NCBI GenBank assembly: GCA_030704615.1
Contig: CM060732.1
Span: 34,393,053-34,457,052 of the forward strand
Direction: 5' to 3'
DNA length: 64,000 bases
Source of the DNA: Takakia lepidozioides
Lineage: Eukaryota > Streptophyta > Takakiopsida > Takakiales > Takakiaceae
Positions within the stretch are counted from its first letter, which is position 1; every line of letters starts with the position of its first letter. Shown one piece after another: positions 21,962 through 33,391 of this stretch. The notes under the pieces are model-generated. The model was not told the DNA's origin. It ran no database searches and was given only the letters and a program-made list of their open reading frames with translations. The position numbers and the translations under genes are program-made.

Positions 21962-23536
21962 ATGTTAGCTTCTGATTGCCGAGGAAGTGTGAATACTAGA
22001 GCCACAGACAGCGGGGCAGAAAGTGTTGTCGGATATATGGCGAGTTCAACAGATAATCTGGATTTATGTGCTCCCACCGATGGTCAAGGAGGGGTTGCAA
22101 TCACAAACCATTCCTTCGGATGGCTCAGCCCGAGAATTTCCTTTTCAACCTTTGTGGATGAAAGCGCAGGTGCTGGAATTGCAATGTTGGATACTTGTCG
22201 AAGGGACGAGAAAGTAGGTAAAGATTATGGAGCAGATTTCGAGTTTTGCATGGCCGTAGCTTCTCCTGTGTCCAACGCACACATGTTGCCGGCTGACGAG
22301 CTTTTTCACAAGGGCAAGCTGCTGCCTCTCTACCTCCCTCCTCGAAGTCAGACAGAGATTCTGGAACGACAGGTGAAGACGCCTGTGAGTATTTCGAGAC
22401 ACATCAGTATGGATAGCTCGAAGACACACTCTCCGTCTCCTGGATGTGCGGGTCTAGGAGGCACATGTGCGCGATCTCCCAAATCAGCGAGGTGGAGGGA
22501 TCTATTTGGAGGATTGCGCAGAGTCCGTTCCGATGGGGGAAGAGAGAATGCTCCACAAGACTCTTTGCACCCTCCCGATCCTAACGCATCCGGTGCATGC
22601 GCACCCTTAGGCAAGCAACCTTTCTCCCCGCGGTCTTTGCGTTTAATCTTTGGAAGATTTTCGTCAGCTGATGGAAAGGCTTTAGAGACTTCCTCTCCCC
22701 GCACCATACGGACAGTGCTGAATGCTTCAAATTCTCCCCTGACCTCTCCTCCCGCTGCATCCTCCGTTGCTCCTATCTCAGCCTCTGTCGGTGAGTGCAG
22801 TGTGCCATCTACCTCTTCCAGGAAGAACGTCTCGCTCGCTGCTGAGTTACGTGGCCCTCCTTCTCCAGGCTTGTCTCCACTTCGTGTCAGATCCTCAGTA
22901 TCTCCTAGTGCATCATGGAACGGAGGTGTGGAAGATCCACGAGAGAGGCGGGGCAGTGCTAGAGCCAAGGAAAATTTACTGGCGAGAGGAGCTAGTATTA
23001 GCACGCAAGGCGACCTAAGACAAGACGCTGTCAGAACCAAGACCCGGAGTGATCCCGGTGTGATCGATAGGAATATGGACAGGAGTTTGCCAATCGGTCC
23101 GTCAAAAGGCCGGGGTATTAGTAGGGCCCCGAGTGTTCCTGCGGGGGTATCTGCGCCTTTAGGTCCCCCCAGGCTTGCTGTGCGAAAATCGGAGAGAGGA
23201 GGTAGCCCTGTTAGATCCACTTCAGCTCGAATTGTGTTGAAGAATTTGGAGAGGTGTAGCAGCCCGGGTGGTAAAGCAAGCGGGAAGGCACAGGAGCAGC
23301 TGAGGGCCTTACGAGCTAGGGAGATAAAGCGAAGCCCGGAGAGGCCAACGTCCTACTCTTCGAGCGTGCGAGTCACACCCGTGCTGAATGTGCCTGTGGC
23401 ATGTATGGGCCCTGTGCTTCGGGGATCAAATGTGTCTAACCGCCGTTTCTGGAATCTTCGCTCGCTCTTGTTATTTCGAAAGGAAAAGGGTATCAAGCTG
23501 CCCTCGAGCGCTACAAGCAGCAGCAGCAGCCACTGA
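21962..23536 (+). CDS. MAKR/BKI1-like or DUF1645-like regulator, intronless
   Basis: A single 524-residue frame runs from the first Met to a TGA. Near residues 92-128 it contains DFEF, then PADELFHKGKLLPLYLPPR. That is the hallmark of plant membrane-associated kinase regulators (MAKR/BKI1) and of the related DUF1645 proteins, in which an acidic/aromatic start is followed by ADELF-x-KG-x-LLPL. The rest is Ser/Pro/Arg-rich and probably disordered, with many SP sites and basic clusters; a poly-Ser tract precedes the C-terminus. MAKR proteins bind the plasma membrane through basic clusters and inhibit receptor kinases such as BRI1. Whether this one does so is inference. It is longer than typical angiosperm MAKRs, and their C-terminal CPSS-type segment was not seen. 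A start at residue 26 is also possible. Confidence 0.7.
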   Translation: MLASDCRGSVNTRATDSGAESVVGYMASSTDNLDLCAPTDGQGGVAITNHSFGWLSPRISFSTFVDESAGAGIAMLDTCRRDEKVGKDYGADFEFCMAVASPVSNAHMLPADELFHKGKLLPLYLPPRSQTEILERQVKTPVSISRHISMDSSKTHSPSPGCAGLGGTCARSPKSARWRDLFGGLRRVRSDGGRENAPQDSLHPPDPNASGACAPLGKQPFSPRSLRLIFGRFSSADGKALETSSPRTIRTVLNASNSPLTSPPAASSVAPISASVGECSVPSTSSRKNVSLAAELRGPPSPGLSPLRVRSSVSPSASWNGGVEDPRERRGSARAKENLLARGASISTQGDLRQDAVRTKTRSDPGVIDRNMDRSLPIGPSKGRGISRAPSVPAGVSAPLGPPRLAVRKSERGGSPVRSTSARIVLKNLERCSSPGGKASGKAQEQLRALRAREIKRSPERPTSYSSSVRVTPVLNVPVACMGPVLRGSNVSNRRFWNLRSLLLFRKEKGIKLPSSATSSSSSH

Positions 23537-24801
23537 GATGTGTGACAGCAGAAGGGTTTGCACACATGGCTACCTCTTGTGATCTTCAACCTAAGGATGG
23601 GGGTTTAGGAGAAGCAAAGTCTGCTGCAAGCTGGTTACGCCCGGGATTCAGCACGTTTGATTTTCTTCCGTCTTCGAAGGTCCAAACTCAAGTCTCACTT
23701 ACAACAAATGCCCCCCTTCTTTGGGGAGTAAATAGCACAAACCATCTAGTGTATAGTGCCCAAATGGATGCTTGGAAATTGCAGATTTAGTGATCAGGAT
23801 CTGCTCATGCGCATAGTTAGTGACAGGGAGGCTGACTTCAGAAACGCAGAAGTTAGGCTGGTTTAGATTAGATGGTCAAGATGGCTGCCTCCTCCCTAGG
23901 TTGCAGTACTTGCAGTTGTAAAACTTAGCTTTGGAGGCAGTCCCGGAAATTTTTCAAGCATTAGAGAAGCAGATGTAACATGATCCGGTGTCAGGTCTTG
24001 ACAGAACTGGAGAGAAAAGGGGACATGGAAGTGAAGAACCATGCACCCCGTCGAAGTTTTGAATTCTCTTTTCTCCTTTTTCTCTGGGCCTCTCAAGTAT
24101 TGCGTGAATGTCACTGGGAGTTCAAACTTTCCAGAGTTGTGTACAATTTGCTGGAAAAGTACTTAATACGTCTCTGCTGGGGCTATCTTCTGATGCAACA
24201 TCACTAGTTAACACAGTCTCCCAAGCTGGAGACCAGCTATATGCAGCTTCTATCGAGCCAGCTCCATAATGTTCTTCTCTGAGGGAATTCAAGGTGCAAG
24301 GGGACTATCTCCAATATGAAGAAGAAAACCTGGAAGCCATGGAAATCTCCGAAGAGGTCATGCAGAGATCACCGATCACTCTGAAGCTTCTAACAAGCAC
24401 TTAGCTTGATCTATCATGCATACTGTTCATATATAGAGATTCGAGAACTACCTAGTAGAGGTCAGAAATACACTGCCCATTGCGTTAGCTACCGCATCAC
24501 TGCAATCGCACTACCTGGAATTACAAAGCATGCAGATTGTACCTAGGCCAAATGATGATTCACTAGTATATTACATACACCAGGAGATATATAAAACAAA
24601 TATGTGGAAGCTTCTGAGGAACTTGGCAGAGGGAATCTTGTGTGGTCTCAGGGGCTGCTTCCGACGAAGCTGCCAGTGAAGGTAAACGTATAAGATGGCG
24701 CGCCATGGCAGACATCGCAGCGTGAGCGTGATCGGACAGAGATTTATTAGGTTTGCAGATTGCACTAAGTAGTACTAATCTGTCTCACTGCGGAGGGTAG
24801 A
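23537..24801. other. intergenic, nothing recognised
   Basis: This interval contains the 3' untranslated region of the MAKR-like gene and the promoter of the next gene. No open frame with recognisable content is present. Confidence 0.6.
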
Positions 24802-27261
24802 ATGGGGCACAGCAAGATTCTGATTGTGGGAGCAACGGGATACATTGGAAAGTACCTTGCCGAGGCCAGCGTTCGCCTCGGCCATCCCACCTTCGTCCTC
24901 GTCCGGCCATCCACAGCGTCTAATCCCGACAAGAAAGAGCTCCTTGACTCATTCCAAGCCGCTGGGATCACAATCTTGCATGTAAGCAATTCATCTTGTC
25001 CCAGCTTACGGGTGTAGAGAGGAATTAGGATGTGGATTGGAATTGCAGCTGACCCAAAGAGGGAAGTGCATACTGTTTCAAGCATCACTATTCTTCATCA
25101 CTATTCTTCATCACCTCGATGTTTGTATCAATATTGACATGCACTACTTGCTACACGCGGGCACATTTTTTGTACAGGCTTGCAAGTTACAGTCCAGTGC
25201 ATGTACCCAATGGAGGGCTGTCAAAGAAATAATTACGTTCAATTCAGTGGCCCAATTGGGGTTGTGATGCGAACTGATTCGATTGAGGCAAATTTTCCAG
25301 AGTGTTCATGATATTAACCGCTCACTAGGCAGGTGATCATTCCACTAATTCGTGATTTATGAGAGACGTTGTTCGCTTATCCAACACTGTCCGAAGATGA
25401 GTAATGCAGGGGGATATAACAGACTATGACAGCCTGGTGGCGGCCTTGAAGCAAGTCGATATCGTAATATCCGCAGTCGCTGCTCCACAATTTCTTGACC
25501 AGCTCAAGCTCGTTGAGGCAATCAAAGAAGTGGGTCACATTAAGGTATCCTGTCAAACAGAGATTTGCATTGCACTATTGGACAAGTGTAGATAGCACGG
25601 TTACTCGACCAGTAAGTGAGAAGTCTAATCCTAGAAGATCTGATGGTTAATGTTCACTAACAATCCCATTAGAGATGAGATTTCCCTAGGGTTCGAGATC
25701 CCGGCACAAACTGTCAGATGAGAATTTGACTTAAAAGCTGGACCTATTTGATCTAAGCCTTGAATATGGATTCATGTACAGTATCCTCTTCAATTGAAGA
25801 AACTTACTACTGCTTACAGACCACCTTTTGATACCTTTGTCATCTATAGGTCTGGAATATTTAATCATAAAGTGCAATTGTCACTCTTGAAATACAATGA
25901 CAATTACATACTCTTCAGAAGTTTGAAGGGGTTAGTATCCTGCATTCATGACCTAACAGGTGTGAACCTGGATTTTAAGTATACCCTACAGAATTGCAAG
26001 CACATTCTAGTTGCAAGCGCCGACGGAGTTGGCATGCCAGGTTACAATTTCTCAAGGTCTAGAAAGCTGTGACTGAACAAATAGAGCTGTTCTTCATGAT
26101 CTATTTGGTGTGCAGAGATTCTTTCCTTCAGAGTTTGGTGGTGACGCTGAGAGAATTACTCTTTTCAAGCAATCGGAGCACCTTTATAAGCCTAAAACAC
26201 AAGTGATACACGCAGTCGAAGATGCGGGCATCCCATACACGCGCGTGATCAGCAATTGCTTTATGCGATACTTTTTTCCTGCTATAGACATCAGATTGGA
26301 CCCCCAGTTGCAAAAGATCAACATTTGGGGTACTGGCAATGTGAAAGGTTTGTGCTTATTCCTCACATTTTGTATGCGTGTCTCATGAATTGGCTAAAAA
26401 ACCAAAGGCTGTGCAGAGTTAGAAAGAAAGCTGAATTTCTAGAATCATTCGTCCATGGCACTTAACATAGTTGACTAACTTTGTGCCTTAAATGATCCCA
26501 CCTGTCCTGACGGTTGGAGCAGCTATCTTTGTGGACGAAACCGATATTGCAACTTTTACTATCAAAGCAGCGGACGATCCCCGCACTCTGAACAAAAAGG
26601 TCGTGTTGCGCCCAGGACAGAACATTCTCACAGTCAATGAGCTTGTGGGGCGGTTGGAGAAGAAGATAGGCCACGAATTGGAAAAAAATTATATTTCAGG
26701 AGATTCACTACTGAAGAAAATTGAAGGTAAACTAAGGGACTGCTACTTACCAATGTTTTTGTGCCAAAGAGGTTAGAGAGGCTCGCCATGTCTGAAGATT
26801 GTGAGACTGAATCTGCCCAGGTGCCTCATCACTGTAGTTGTGTACATATCATAGTGCTCTCCCCAGGGCAGCGGCGTCCTCTTCACTCACGCTCCCACTT
26901 CTGCAAGTGAATGGTAGGGGTCCCTTTACCGCCGTAGGGGGTTTGAATATCTCCGCCCAAGTTCTACCACAGCACTGAACTAGACAGCCTTTTCAAGGAC
27001 CTGAAAGCATGTTACTTAAAGACTTTTGGATAAGGACCAATTTGGAATTTGGATAGCAATTGTTGCCCTGCATGATTCTAATGGCCGTCACCTGTGCCTG
27101 TCCATGCAGAGACAACTCCTCAAGCGGGTCTTCTTGCCCTCCTGTACGCCATTCTCGTGGCAGGCGACACTGCTAACTATGAGCTGGGTTCTGAAGAGGT
27201 GGAGGCAACTGAGCTTTACCCACATGTCAAATATGTGACAGTAGATGACTCCATCAACTAA
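24802..27261 (+). CDS. PCBER / isoflavone-reductase-like NADPH-dependent reductase
   Basis: Five exons (24802-24981, 25410-25544, 26116-26347, 26523-26726, 27110-27261) join in frame to 300 residues, close to the usual 305-320. The N-terminus carries the NADPH-binding loop GATGYIG (residues 10-16) and LVRPST. Next come GDITDYDSLVAALKQVDIVI, RFFPSEFGGDAER, a region with IHAVEDAGIPYTRVISNCF, then IFVDETDIATFTIKAADDPR and LNKKVVLRPGQNILTVNELV. The end, ELYPHVKYVTVDDSIN, matches the family C-terminus. These are atypical short-chain dehydrogenases that reduce phenylcoumaran or lignan benzylic ethers, or isoflavones; substrate cannot be told from sequence. All introns are GT-AG and all phases agree. 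The expected catalytic lysine falls in the YKPKTQV stretch, but its exact alignment was not checked. Confidence 0.92.
25640..25740 (+). mobile_element. tRNA-derived SINE-like head in intron 2 of the PCBER gene
   Basis: A B-box-like GGGTTCGAGATCCCGG (about 25689-25704) lies some 40 bases after an A-box-like CTGATGGTTAATGTTC. This is the arrangement of a tRNA-derived SINE on the plus strand. No anticodon arm or acceptor stem can be folded, and the extent of the body is uncertain. Confidence 0.4.
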
Positions 27262-28140
27262 CTTCTCTAGGTTGGGATTTTAGGTCGGGCAAGCACTCGA
27301 GACTTGACTTTCCGTCAGCAGGTTTTGGTTTTCAATAAATTCATGCCCCTGTGGTAGAGAGTTCTGTGTACTGGGCCATAACTGTTATGATATCTATAAC
27401 ACACTTTCTAGAGTGTGGAGGAGGTGATGGATTATGCCTGTATACACCAGTATTGTGTGTGTTACATGATACCACCACACTCACTGTATATATCACACAC
27501 ACACTCAAATGTACAAGGCAAGCAGCTCATGAGATATGAAGGAGTGTAGCCTGCTCCAAAACTCAATGAGCTTGTTTATGAGTATGAATTTATACATCAC
27601 AACAGTCATTATTATTTAAATCTCTTCACGGTGGTTTCTTCAACTATGGTATGAATAGGAAATTGGCTGGGTGCACAATATGTGAGGGGTCAGGGTACGA
27701 GGGTGCACATGTCAGGGAGGGCATGTCCAGCCCCAATGGCCCGCCATGATGCTTCATTTCTTACCACATGTATAGGGCGGGCCTGCCCCTATTCTTTATT
27801 TTAAAGAATTGGCTGGATGATGTGCCGACGACGGATTGCAAGGTGGTTTTGCACGGGATCACGGATTTCTTTTTGTCGGAAGACAATTTGATTGATAAAT
27901 ATGAGGACCTCATTGCAGATGCTGATTATTTGACGATGAGGGTTGCAATCCGTCTTCGCTTGCTTCAATTTGGATACTAAAAGCTACAACGTTGTTATTA
28001 TGTAATGCAAAGACTGAATTTTGCAGCACAACAATTAATTTCTTTGTGAAATCAACTGTAAATTCGATACATATTAATGATTTAGTGGTTATTCTTATTT
28101 TTATTTTCTACTATTTATACCCAGGTTGATAACTGGCTCG
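27262..28140. other. intergenic; one short unassigned frame
   Basis: The only stretch with protein-like composition is 27768-27980 on the plus strand (NWLDDVPTTDCKVVLHGITD and an acidic continuation ending LRLLQFGY). It has no recognised family and may be a transposon remnant. The rest shows nothing. Confidence 0.4.
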
Positions 28141-28149
28141 TATTAGATT

Positions 28150-28306
28150 GGAATACCCACTCCAGGCATGGATGAAATGCCGGCTGAGTTTTTCAAAGCC
28201 CTATGGTCATCCATCTCATCTGACTTTTTGGCTTTGGCCAATGATATTTTGGCCAAAAACATTATGCCGTCCAGTGTTTTTTAATCTGGCGAAAAATCGC
28301 CAGATT
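28150..28306 (+). mobile_element. LINE reverse-transcriptase fragment with adjoining hairpin
   Basis: The frame GMDEMPAEFFKALWSSISSD followed by LANDILAKNIMPSS matches the RT-1 region of the LINE at 54.8-55.4 kb (which reads GLDGLPIEMFAALWSPIVDD). Only about 45 codons remain before a stop. Immediately after is a perfect 10-bp inverted repeat with an AAAA loop (AATCTGGCGA at 28283-28292, its complement at 28297-28306). Confidence 0.75.
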
Positions 28307-29169
28307 TCGACCTGGAAAATGGGTCAGCTACTTTTACTAAGGAATTACGGGAGTAAAAATTGAAAAAATCGCCAGAAAGCGCCAATGGTCAAATATCAGA
28401 AGCCTGATTTGTCCTACGTGGACTTGTTAAAATATGACACCTGTAATATAGCCACTTTTCTATGTCACCTCGTTACTCTCGCCATATGGGCACTGGGTAG
28501 AATCTACAAGTCGCCCTGCCTGCGATTATGGAAAAGTGAAAAAAAAAACACCGATGCCATCGCAGCTTTCTCAAGGGGTCATTGCAAGACATTTACAGTC
28601 AAGCTGGAGAGGGTTCCTTGTTCGGTTCGGAAGAGGAGGAAATCATTGTATTTTACATCGCTTAGAGAGAGGCTGAGATCAAGAGAGCAAATGACGATGC
28701 GTCGCATGCAAGATGGTGCAATGCTTAGGCAGCATGTGAACTTGGAGACAGATCAAGCAGAAGAGCATGTAGGAAGTGAGAGTGAGGTCGCCACAGTCGT
28801 AGCGACGGCTGGAGCAGTGAGCGTAGGTAACCAGACAGTGCCAACCGAGTTCATGCCCGAAGACAACAGAACAGGAGGAGGAGCAGTGGACGCCATACAG
28901 GGAGGAAGTCTGCAAACCCTACATCAGACAGAAATGGTGATCATTCAATATCCGCATAATATTGTTTTTATTAGTCTTGATGTTTTCCCTTCCATGTGGG
29001 ATTCAATACATTGTTTTTTCTTATGTTCAAACCAATGAAAAAGAGAAGAGGAAAGCTGAAGAGGGCGATCCGAGCGATGCAGCCACGAAGCCGAAGAAGG
29101 CGAAGGGATCCGTAAGTTCTCTCAAACGCACTTCTCCCTCTTTACTGATGGTCCCCAGATGTGAGAAAA

Positions 29170-30310
29170 GCGATGATCGGTGGCGATTATCGCTTTACAG
29201 AATATGTAGTTGGTGTCGTATTTCAGCAGATTCAGGAAGGCAAGCAGGCAGGAGAGAATTTCTATCAAGGCGAAAGTGATGACCGGTGCCGACCATCACC
29301 TTCGCCATTGCTTTATTTAAGCAAAGAATGTGATTTTCATTGTGATGCAAGAGTGACATGGAACTAAAGACGCATCTTGCAATGACGTCGAAGCGATGAT
29401 CGTCATCGCTTTAAGGTCCATTCCCTTCTTGTTCAGATCTGTTTAGAAATGGTGTGGTCGTTCAGGAAAGTGATGGTCGGTGCCGACCATCACATTCAGC
29501 TCCCATTGTTTGTGCATCCTTTGGCACTTACATAGTGATGGTCGGTACCGATCATCACTTTCGGTAATGACTGCATGTTATCCCAAAATCCAAACTCGCA
29601 CTGGAAGCCTTTGTAGAATGAAATACTTTAGGTGGAAAAATGTCCATTCCACTTCAGATCTGGAAAAGCGATGGTCGGTGGCGACCATTGCCTCCAAGTC
29701 CATTTCTTTGCTCTAAATCTCATACAATGAAATGCAAAATTTTGCTGTGAAGTGATGATCGGTGCCGACCATCACATTCAGACCTCATAGGTTGTGCTTC
29801 CCAAGGCAGTCTGATTGTGATGATCGGTACTGATCATCACTGTTTGAACGGTTTGGCAATACACCAGAATCCCAAAAAGGAGACCAAGTTCAGTGGGTGA
29901 AAGAAGGGATTCTGACTAAGAGTGATGATCGGTGCCGACCATCACACTCAGACCTCATGGGTTGTGCTTCCTAAGGCACTCTGATTGTGATGATCGGTAC
30001 CGATCATCACTTTTTGAACAGATTGGCAATGCACCAGAATCCAAAAGAGGAGATCAAGTTCAATGAGTGAAAGAAGGAATTCTGACTAATAGTGATGATC
30101 GGTGCCGACCATCACATTCAGACCTCGTGGGTGTTTGCATCCCAATACTGTCTTGTGGTGATGTTCGGTACCGACCATCGCTTGCATCATCCTGATGGTC
30201 GGCACCGATCATCGCAGTCTAGTAGGAACTGAGTCAAAGTGCATTGGGAACCAACTAGAATTTCCATTCATTTGTTAGCAGACAAAGTGATGGTCAGTAC
30301 CGATCGTCAC
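29170..30310. repeat. cluster of 14 copies of a 24-bp palindrome
   Basis: The half-site is GTGATGATCGGT followed by its reverse complement, with variants. Copies start at 29170, 29276, 29393 (17-bp short form), 29470, 29535, 29668, 29752, 29817, 29922, 29987 (perfect), 30092, 30158, 30192 and 30287. All lie in the single long intron between the second and third exon-like segments of the ParB-like pseudogene. Confidence 0.95.
29752..30181 (+). repeat. 170-bp tandem higher-order repeat
   Basis: Pairs of palindromes 65 bp apart recur with a period of 170 bp: 29752/29817, 29922/29987 and 30092/30158. The linker between palindromes (CAGACCTCAT, GGTTGTGCTTCC) and the following segment (CACCAGAATCC) are also repeated, so the array arose by tandem duplication of a two-palindrome unit. 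The third unit is more diverged at its end. Confidence 0.9.
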
Positions 30311-32229
30311 TGTGTTAAAATGTCTGTTTCCAGAACACCAGTTGAATGTTGCTGTTGTGGGTTTTGGGTATGCAGAAAAATGTAAAGTCTAAGCAGGCAG
30401 AAACAGATGCAAAGGCTCTGGAGAAGGGGACAACTCCACGAAGAGTTCTGAGAACAGCGAAGACACCGACGAGCCTGAATTGCAATACCTTGACAAGGTG
30501 AAAGAACTGATGTCATATCAAAAGGTAAATTCCCAGGAGGTTATTAGGGACATGATCGTCTCTGGAGGACGTCTTGAAATCCCTCTCTGCCGGATGATCT
30601 CCATGCATGTTGTTCGTCCTCCACTTTCGCATGACATTACCAAGTTGGAGACAGATTTCGTGCACGGGTATAGAATGGGTGCACAAGTTTTTTACGTCTC
30701 ACTAAAGGATACTAATGGTCACATCACAAAAGTGAGCCCAGAGATTACGGACAATTGGGATGATTGCTGGAAGGATGTGAATGACGAGTTCGAGGACTCT
30801 CTGCTGCTTGGACATAACACCCATCAGTTCTGCAACCACATGTTCTATGTCTGAGACGGGAACCATCGCTTGCTAGCTTGGATGGGGTACATTGCGAAAC
30901 ACCATTCAAAAGACAAGGACAAGCATTGTGCTGTGGAGACAATGGTTCTGGATCTTGGGAACAACATCGCCAGACTTCTGACAGCTATGCATGACGTGCA
31001 CAAGTAGGACTTCCTCAAAAACCCATTGTCTTTCAAATTGCATGTTGTGCGCATTTCAAGTCCAAACGTTAAATATTTCTTACTTATGCAATGTGTATTC
31101 CTTGTTTGCAGATCGACAGAGAAATCGCATGTTACTACAAGCTCGGTCCACACACTATTCCGCATTCAGAGAATTGGTTTGATGAAGTTTGATGAGTTCT
31201 GCACAATGTTACATCTTGATGTCATCAAGAAGTACTGCGAAACAGGAAGAGCTGTAGGCACCTGGTACTCGTTGACCCGAGATGCATTTTTGGAGTACAT
31301 GTATGCGGTATGGCCCAACCCACTTCTTCTTATGTTATTCAATACAAATTCACAATTGTATGTCTGGTAATCCAATCGTTGTTACTTGCAGCAAGAACTG
31401 GCAGAGGCCGCCGAGAGGGGGAAATCTGAGTACTACTGCACTACAGCAGAAGAGCTGAGGACTGCTAAAGGTGTTGGAGCAGCCATAAAGGAGTACGAGA
31501 TAAAGAGGACGAAGCTGATGTCGGCCTTCCTGAAGCAATTGAGAATAGTGGATCCCGGACTTGGGGAGGAGTTCCTTCTCCAAATCAAATCCCACTACGA
31601 CAAGCATGTACATCCAGAGATGCAATAGGAGAAATTGCACAGGCTGGCTCTCTCAATGGTTGACCCCCAGACAAAAGTTGGCTTGAGATTTGGAACTCAG
31701 ATCAGACGGTGAATGATCTGAATCAGTTCCCAAAAAGCACAATCCAGCCTGGCACCAAGGTCGAGGGAATAAGTGACATTGTTTTTTATCAGTGGCTTCA
31801 CAAGGGCACATTTTGGAGTCAGGTATTTGTGGATTCAAGTACCTGTTGTATATGAAATATCCTATAGCTTTGTCATGCGCAATTCTGATACATGTTCCCA
31901 TTGCAGCTGGAGAAACGTGCCATTCTTGTCCTGGAGCAGAATTTGAAGGACTTGAATATTTCGATGGTCTCACCACCACAGATGACTTTGGAGGCGTACG
32001 TTAGAAAGTGGAAAGGTCTTACGTGGCGGTACTGTTTCTTCCGCGAGTTCTCCAAGGATGGCAACATATTGAGGTCGAACGATTTCGACAGTCAAGTTGG
32101 AGGGGAGTGGGCGATGGTGCGTGTTGTGTACAGGTGCAGTGCCTTAAGCCTATCCATCACATTCTTTAAACTTTTGTCATGCCTCATTGAGAAAAGCTTA
32201 GTATTTCTTTTCTACTACTCAGCAGTTTG

Positions 32230-32484
32230 GTGATGGTCGGTACTGATCATCACATCCACTGCTATGATATTCTCCAGTCAAACAGTTGTCACTGCAGATC
32301 ATGTCCATGTTTCCATCCTTAATCCTGCCTCTGTTATCATAGGCAGTCTATTTCTGATGAATGAAGTGATGGTCGGTGCCGACCATCACATTTCCCAATT
32401 GTGCAGTCTACATAATCATAAGGATTTGCCAACCCTTGTTGCATTCTCTCTCATGTGAAAGTGATGATTGCCACCGATCATCAC
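32230..32484. repeat. three further palindrome copies
   Basis: Copies at 32230-32253, 32366-32389 and 32461-32484 lie between the exon-like segments ending at 32116 and beginning at 32543, again within an intron. Confidence 0.95.
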
Positions 32485-33367
32485 TTTCTTCTGCTTTTTG
32501 ATATCTTGTTTTGGGGGATGGTGTTTGTTTGAGCCTCCGCAGCTACACTAAATATGTGCTGATGGAAGGAAAACACCTGAGTAGAATCCCAGATTACCTG
32601 GACATGTGGTCCGACCCTGCCAACGATCCCACCATCTACACAGCTGGTATCTTGAGGGACTGGAGTCCTGCCCACTTCAGGGACTGTGGATGGTACCTCG
32701 ACTGCCCTCTAGAGCACACGACATTTCAAGAGCAGCATATGAAGTATATGAACAACCATGCGGAGATGCTGGCACTTTTGAACGACGAAGAGTACCAGAG
32801 GAACATTGCTTCATTGGCCGCCAAGGAGCCAGACGCGCAGGCAACTCCACAGAAAGGCAGGAAGGCGGGTTGCAAGATGAAAGATCCAAAGGCTCCGGAG
32901 GTAGTAGCCAAGTCACCTGGGACCCTCATTTTTGTTTGACTTGAAATTCTACCTGTATGCTGCAGGTGAGCACTGGTCCCTCATTCGTATGCAGTGTTAA
33001 AAAAACATGGTCATCCTTGACATCCCAGACGGCCAGCCTGTCCCCGACGTTCTTCCAAAGGGAAAGTCTCCATCCTGGAACAGATTTGATGAGAACTACT
33101 GGAGTTGGGTATTCGGATTCTGCAATAATTTCCTTTCAGATGCAGGAACGCTTTTGCTCTTCCAGTCATGTGACAAGGATAGTCGTAGGGGACTGGCATC
33201 ATACCTAAAGTCGTCTGGGTTCGAAATTCTGAGGACATGAAATTGTGTGAACATCCTGTAGCTTCTGAAAGGTGGTCGCCCTGGACAGCTGTTATGGCAC
33301 CGCCCTACTCTGAACTGTTTCCCAATGTCTTTTCAGTTGTTTCTGCTGGCTTGCTCTACCACCATAT

Positions 33368-33391
33368 GTGATGATCGGCACCGATCATCAC
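33368..33391. repeat. isolated palindrome copy
   Basis: One near-perfect copy (GTGATGATCGGC, then the complementary half) lies after the methyltransferase-like segment and before the last exon-like segment. Confidence 0.95.

Noticed and set aside
25640-25740. tRNA gene in the PCBER intron
   Set aside because: Only box-like motifs are present, with no cloverleaf.
29170-33391. CRISPR-like array
   Set aside because: The repeats are themselves palindromic, unevenly spaced, accompanied by repeated linkers rather than unique spacers, and sit in introns of a eukaryotic gene.
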